Below are positions 60,826 to 64,000 of a stretch of DNA of 64,000 bases, one piece after another. How positions within the stretch are numbered: the first letter of the stretch is position 1; each line of letters starts with the position of its first letter. Below the pieces are notes generated by a model, which was not told the DNA's origin, made no database searches, and worked only from the letters and a program-made list of their open reading frames with translations. Source of the stretch: Lachnospiraceae bacterium. Lineage in GTDB: Bacteria > Bacillota > Clostridia > Lachnospirales > Lachnospiraceae. Position numbers and translations under genes: made by a program. The stretch lies in the NCBI GenBank assembly GCA_024403555.1, contig JAKSRP010000002.1:1-64000 (forward strand). The letters are read 5' to 3'.

Positions 60826-62126
60826 GTGTCTTTAAATCCTCCTCCCTGAGATGAATTAACGATGAATGAATCTGGATTTCTTGAAAATCTTGTAAGTCCG
60901 CTCTTCCATACCATTGGCTCATCTGCCATTAATACAAACGCTCTTAGATCGGCTTTTCGTGGAACGACTTCTCCTTCTTCTAAGATATCTAAATCCTGGA
61001 AATCAATGACTTCCTGTGCAATAAATCTTCTTGGTTCTGATGTGAGTAATGCAAGAAAGCGTTCTTTTTCTTCCGGTGTCATGGAATTGCCAAATACAAC
61101 CCCATAGCCGCCTGCTTCTGCTACATCCTTGATGACTAAATTGTCAAAGTTTTCGATGACGTAGTTATAATCCTCTTCATAAAATGGAAGATAAGTCGGT
61201 GCATTTGATAAAATCGGCTCTTCATGAAGATAATACTCGATCATCTTTGGCACGAAGTAATAGATCCCCTTATCATCCGCAACACCATTTCCCGGTGCGT
61301 TAAGAAGTGCAACATTGCCCTTTTTAAATACATCATAAACGTGTGGAATTCCGATTAAGGATTCCGGATTAAAATTCATTGGATCTAAGAATTCATCGGA
61401 GATTCTTCGATATACTGCCCCAACTTTTTCATACTCACCGTCCGCTTTAATGAAATACAGATAATCATCCTGAACAATCAGCTCGGATCCATTTACTAAA
61501 AGGGCGCCGGTCTGCTCTGCAAGGTAGCTGTGTTCAAAATAAGCGGCATTGTATCTTCCCGGAGTTAAAATGACATTGACACCTCCGGTATTTACATAAT
61601 CAAAGGTTTTCTTTAATAATCTGGCATAGTTTCTGTTATCTTCAATTTTCAGGTCGGTAAATGTATCCGGAGAAGCTTTTCTACACAAATCACGGGCGAT
61701 CATCGGATAAGATGCGCCGGAGGGAACACGTAAATTGTCCTCTAAGATATACCAGTTGCCATCTTTTCCTTTTACAAGGTCAATCCCGGAAATGTGAGAA
61801 TAAATGCCTTTCGGTGGCATTGCACCTTCGCATTCAGCCATATAACCGCTGGAGGCAAAAATAAAGTCTTCCGGAATAATTCCATCCTTTAAAATCTGCT
61901 TCTCGGAATAAATATCTTTCAAAAAGAGATTTAACGCCTTTACTCTCTGCTTTAATCCTTTTTCTAAAAATTCATATTCGTCCGCTTCAATGATTCTTGG
62001 AATTGCATCAAACGGAAACAGCTGCTCTTTGAAGGTGTTATTCTTATAAATACCGAATTTTACACCATAGCGGGCAAGCAGCTCATTGATGATGTCTGTA
62101 TGTTCATATAATTTTACATCTCTCAC
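60807..62126 (-). CDS. Circularly permuted ATP-grasp type 2 protein (peptide ligase-like)
   Basis: A 439-residue ATP-dependent carboxylate-amine ligase of the circularly permuted ATP-grasp group, thought to form amide bonds in unknown peptides. Signatures: YILEDNLRVPSGASYP (about residues 144-160), IKDVAEAGGYGVVFG (about 333), RRFIAQEVIDFQ (about 363), LRAFVLMAD, and the C-terminal SSQGGGFKDTWVLSR. The start is the GTG at 62126, with AAAGGAGAG 9 bases upstream; a longer frame to 62276 would run through regulatory hairpins. It is the first gene of a five-gene operon. Confidence 0.9.
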   Translation of the reverse strand: MRDVKLYEHTDIINELLARYGVKFGIYKNNTFKEQLFPFDAIPRIIEADEYEFLEKGLKQRVKALNLFLKDIYSEKQILKDGIIPEDFIFASSGYMAECEGAMPPKGIYSHISGIDLVKGKDGNWYILEDNLRVPSGASYPMIARDLCRKASPDTFTDLKIEDNRNYARLLKKTFDYVNTGGVNVILTPGRYNAAYFEHSYLAEQTGALLVNGSELIVQDDYLYFIKADGEYEKVGAVYRRISDEFLDPMNFNPESLIGIPHVYDVFKKGNVALLNAPGNGVADDKGIYYFVPKMIEYYLHEEPILSNAPTYLPFYEEDYNYVIENFDNLVIKDVAEAGGYGVVFGNSMTPEEKERFLALLTSEPRRFIAQEVIDFQDLDILEEGEVVPRKADLRAFVLMADEPMVWKSGLTRFSRNPDSFIVNSSQGGGFKDTWVLSR

Positions 62127-62178
62127 TTTTCTTCTCTCCTTTCTATTTATCACAGTGTTCTTTCTCATAAAATGAGAT

Positions 62179-62209
62179 AAAGGAGTCCACAAAACTTGTG
62201 AACCCCTTT
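62179..62209 (-). promoter_or_regulatory. Leader hairpin 2 before the ATP-grasp gene
   Basis: The minus strand reads AAAGGGGTTCACAAG, then TTTTGTGGACTCCTTT: a terminator-like hairpin, followed by ATCTCATTTT. It is nearly the same as leader hairpin 1 (62263-62293) and lies in the 5' leader of the operon. Confidence 0.7.
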
Positions 62210-62262
62210 GTTCTGAAATTTCTTCATATAAAATTGTTATATACATGTTGAGTAAAATAAGA

Positions 62263-62293
62263 AAAGGAGTCCACAAAAACTGTGAACTCCTTT
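62263..62293 (-). promoter_or_regulatory. Leader hairpin 1 before the ATP-grasp gene
   Basis: The minus strand reads AAAGGAGTTCACAG, then TTTTTGTGGACTCCTTT: a 13-bp stem followed by TCTTATTTT. It begins about 10 bases after the -10 box, so it would sit at the very 5' end of the transcript. Confidence 0.7.
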
Positions 62294-62304
62294 GTCCATA
62301 TATA

Positions 62305-62333
62305 TATATATCATAAATTTAATTTTTGTTCAA
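62305..62333 (-). promoter_or_regulatory. Promoter of the ATP-grasp operon
   Basis: Minus strand TTGAAC (62328-62333), a 17-base spacer and TATATA (62305-62310). It lies about 180 bases upstream of the GTG start. Confidence 0.6.
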
Positions 62334-62381
62334 TTTTATTTTTTCGAATGTCAATGAAAATAGAGTTTCCTATACCAAAAT

Positions 62382-62427
62382 AAAGAACGGATATCCAAGT
62401 ATTACACATTAGATATCCGTTCTTAAC
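62382..62427 (-). terminator. Possible terminator of an upstream minus-strand transcript
   Basis: AAGAACGGATATC / GATATCCGTTCTT, a perfect 13-bp stem with a 16-base loop. On the minus strand TTATTTTGG follows. It would close a transcript that starts at the promoter at 62857-62884. Confidence 0.6.
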
Positions 62428-62644
62428 AAGATTCTTCAATCATGAATTATAAAATCCTTTCTTGAAATATGTGATATTTAATTGTTTCTAAATCTAATCT
62501 TTATAAATATTATTCTTACTACTTAAGAGTTAAACGATGACAATTATAATTAACTAAAAATTGTTGGTAACTATCAATGACAAATAAATTAGTGGTAAAT
62601 TAAAATGTTAGAATTATAAAATAAAAAGTTTTGAATTTAGTATG
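62428..62644. other. AT-rich intergenic stretch
   Basis: Very AT-rich sequence. On the minus strand a site AAGAAAGGA precedes a six-codon frame (MIEESC then stop) ending at about 62436 just before the hairpin; I see nothing else. Confidence 0.3.
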
Positions 62645-62803
62645 CTATTCTGGTGGTCCGTCCTCCTTGGAAAAATATTTCTGCGATAAACTAAAATGAT
62701 TTGCAGATGATTCGATATGAAATTGTCTGTATAAGTTTCGGTAAACATTAGCTCTTATGATTCTTAAATACTCTTTACGATTGCCAGATGACAAATGCTC
62801 TAC
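62645..62803 (-). pseudogene. Possible degraded coding remnant
   Basis: An open stretch of 52 codons on the minus strand reads like real protein (it includes RKEYLRIIRANVYRNLYRQF and ends KEDGPPE). It lacks an ATG and a ribosome binding site; the only possible start in frame is a TTG at 62794. An in-frame TGA precedes it, and the same frame carries on upstream of that stop to the promoter. It could be the end of a broken gene, perhaps a former transposase or other mobile-element gene, but I cannot identify the family. Confidence 0.35.
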
Positions 62804-62856
62804 TCATCCAATCTGGGAAAATGTGGTCTGATTACCTTTACTTAAGTTATAATTCA

Positions 62857-62884
62857 ATTATAATAGAAATATCATATTTGTCAA
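62857..62884 (-). promoter_or_regulatory. Strong minus-strand promoter with no clear gene
   Basis: Minus strand TTGACA (62879-62884), a 16-base spacer and TATAAT (62857-62862). Downstream lie only the coding remnant, AT-rich sequence and a hairpin terminator. Confidence 0.6.
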
Positions 62885-62935
62885 TATATTTATTTATTTT
62901 ATGTTTATATTCAGAATATTCAGACATTAGTTTCG

Positions 62936-62944
62936 TGCTATAAT
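62936..62944 (+). promoter_or_regulatory. Extended -10 promoter of the MATE gene
   Basis: TGCTATAAT, a perfect extended -10, about 40 bases before the start. Two copies of TATTCAGA lie just upstream (about 62908-62925) and may bind a regulator. Confidence 0.6.
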
Positions 62945-62981
62945 ATTTGATGTTCATTGCATTCGAAAGGAGATCAGATAT

Positions 62982-64000
62982 ATGAAACCACAGGGAAAAG
63001 GCGGCAATCCTTTAGGGGCTCTGCCGGTCAATCTTTTATTAGCCAAATTTGCCATCCCCAGCATTATTGCCATGCTGGTAGGCTCGTTATATAACATCGT
63101 CGATCAATATTTCATTGGAAACAGTGTGGGGTATCTTGGGAATGCCGCGACAAACGTTGCCTTTCCACTCACTCCATCCTGTATTGCCATCGCCCTATTA
63201 TTTGGAATCGGTGGTGCTTCAGCATTTAACCTGGCTATGGGAGCCGGTGATAAGGAAACAGCCGAACATTACATGGGGAATGCTTTATTCTCCCTTGTAG
63301 CAGGTGGACTCCTGCTGTTAATCTTTGTACAGCTTAATATCACAAAGTTAATTTATTTCTTTGGAGCAACGCCAAATGTCGCACCTTACGCAATTTCCTA
63401 TATCAGTATCACATCGTTAGGATTTCCATTCCTGATTCTCACATCCGGTGGATGCCATCTGGTGCGTGCGGATGGAAGCCCAGCATTTTCTATGTTTTGT
63501 AACTTAGTCGGTGCCATTGTAAATACCATTTTAGACTATACATTTGTCTTCGTTCTTAATTGGGGAATTCAGGGTGCCGCCTTAGCTACGATCATCGGTC
63601 AGATTGTCTCTGCTTTGATGGTCATCATTTACCTTGCAAAATTCTCGAGAACGGTAAATCTTCATATCAGACATATGATTCCAAAGGGACATTATATTGG
63701 CCGTGTAGCTTCTCTTGGAACTGCCCCATGCAGTAACCAGCTTGCCATGATGGTCGTTCAGATTGCGCTGAATAATTCCCTTACTTATTACGGTGGACAG
63801 TCCGTATACGGCAATGACATTCCACTTGCATGTGTCGGAGTCATCTCCAAAGTCAATATGATATTTATGTCCTTCGTCATTGGTATTTCTCAGGGCTCTC
63901 AGCCACTGATTAGTTTCAATTATGGCGCCAAGAACTTCGACCGCGTAAAACAGACTTACCGTTCTGCCCTTATGGTTGCCGGAACCATCGCTGTCATCGC
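62982..64000 (+). CDS. MATE-family multidrug efflux protein, 3' end cut by the window edge
   Basis: Inner-membrane sodium- or proton-coupled efflux pump; 339 complete codons are visible of a usual 450. It begins GNPLGALPVNLLLAKFAIPS, then has IIAMLVGSLYNIVDQYFIGN (about residues 28-47), FGIGGASAFNLAMGAGDKETA (about 75-95), and FVIGISQGSQPLISFNYGAK (about 295-314), MepA-like signatures. Eight membrane segments can be seen. The start ATG at 62982 follows AAAGGAGATCAGATAT. It is divergent from the ATP-grasp operon across an 850-base region. Confidence 0.93.
   Translation, partial: MKPQGKGGNPLGALPVNLLLAKFAIPSIIAMLVGSLYNIVDQYFIGNSVGYLGNAATNVAFPLTPSCIAIALLFGIGGASAFNLAMGAGDKETAEHYMGNALFSLVAGGLLLLIFVQLNITKLIYFFGATPNVAPYAISYISITSLGFPFLILTSGGCHLVRADGSPAFSMFCNLVGAIVNTILDYTFVFVLNWGIQGAALATIIGQIVSALMVIIYLAKFSRTVNLHIRHMIPKGHYIGRVASLGTAPCSNQLAMMVVQIALNNSLTYYGGQSVYGNDIPLACVGVISKVNMIFMSFVIGISQGSQPLISFNYGAKNFDRVKQTYRSALMVAGTIAVI

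Noticed and set aside
62101..62276. Longer 489-residue frame for the ATP-grasp protein
   Set aside because: It would run through both leader hairpins, and family similarity begins only after the GTG at 62126, which has a strong ribosome binding site.

Overview
The window looks like chromosomal DNA of a low-GC Clostridium-group bacterium, most likely family Lachnospiraceae. The base for this is the AT-rich composition, strong AGGAGG-type ribosome binding sites, sigma-A promoters, a T-box leader and the gene set (eukaryotic-type HisA, AddAB, RecD2, class II aldolase, TRAP transporter, YtrA-type GntR operon). No rRNA, tRNA, CRISPR array, prophage or intact insertion sequence was seen. Genus assignment is not possible from the sequence alone.

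Layout. 1-7 kb: truncated mltG, cyclophilin, a secreted beta-helix protein and a ppx-ppk1 polyphosphate pair. 7-10.2 kb: lysA, a candidate small RNA with its own promoter and terminator, class II fba and a GNAT gene. 10.3-23 kb: a PAP2 phosphatase, an aldehyde dehydrogenase-like protein lacking both catalytic residues, and a minus-strand run addB-addA-methyltransferase-hslO, preceded by a ClC channel and an orphan gene. 23-27.6 kb: a leucine T-box and leuA facing pfkB and a YigZ gene, with two very long palindromes between leuA and pfkB. 27.7-36 kb: a class A penicillin-binding-protein homologue with every catalytic motif altered, HAD, parvulin, DUF554, a signal-peptidase-like protein, a DtxR-type regulator and a GntR/ABC operon with a candidate operator. 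36-39 kb: a DctPQM TRAP transporter. 39-50.5 kb: eukaryotic-type hisA, comF-mutY, a subtilase, recD2, mreB, acpP, and a WYL regulator with gpsA. 50.6-57.3 kb: purC facing a NUDIX gene across two giant palindromes, a minimal pyruvate kinase, a 2-hydroxyacid dehydrogenase, an AzgA-type permease, and a zinc-ribbon/thioredoxin/FTR-like redox operon. 57.4-62.3 kb: a five-gene operon of circularly permuted ATP-grasp, alpha-E, transglutaminase-like and two M14/aspartoacylase-like proteins, one of which lacks its zinc ligands. The right edge cuts a MATE transporter.

The two most unusual observations are these. First, the convergent gene pairs leuA/pfkB and purC/NUDIX each carry two giant dyad-symmetric elements. 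At purC/NUDIX the arms include inverted copies of the 3' ends of both flanking genes, and three of the four elements share conserved internal-loop motifs in the same orientation relative to the adjacent gene. Second, several full-length proteins look like pseudoenzymes: the PBP1 homologue, the aldehyde dehydrogenase homologue and one M14 paralogue. The peptide-ligase-like operon at 57.4-62.1 kb is the most system-like gene cluster; its leader carries two nearly identical terminator-like hairpins.
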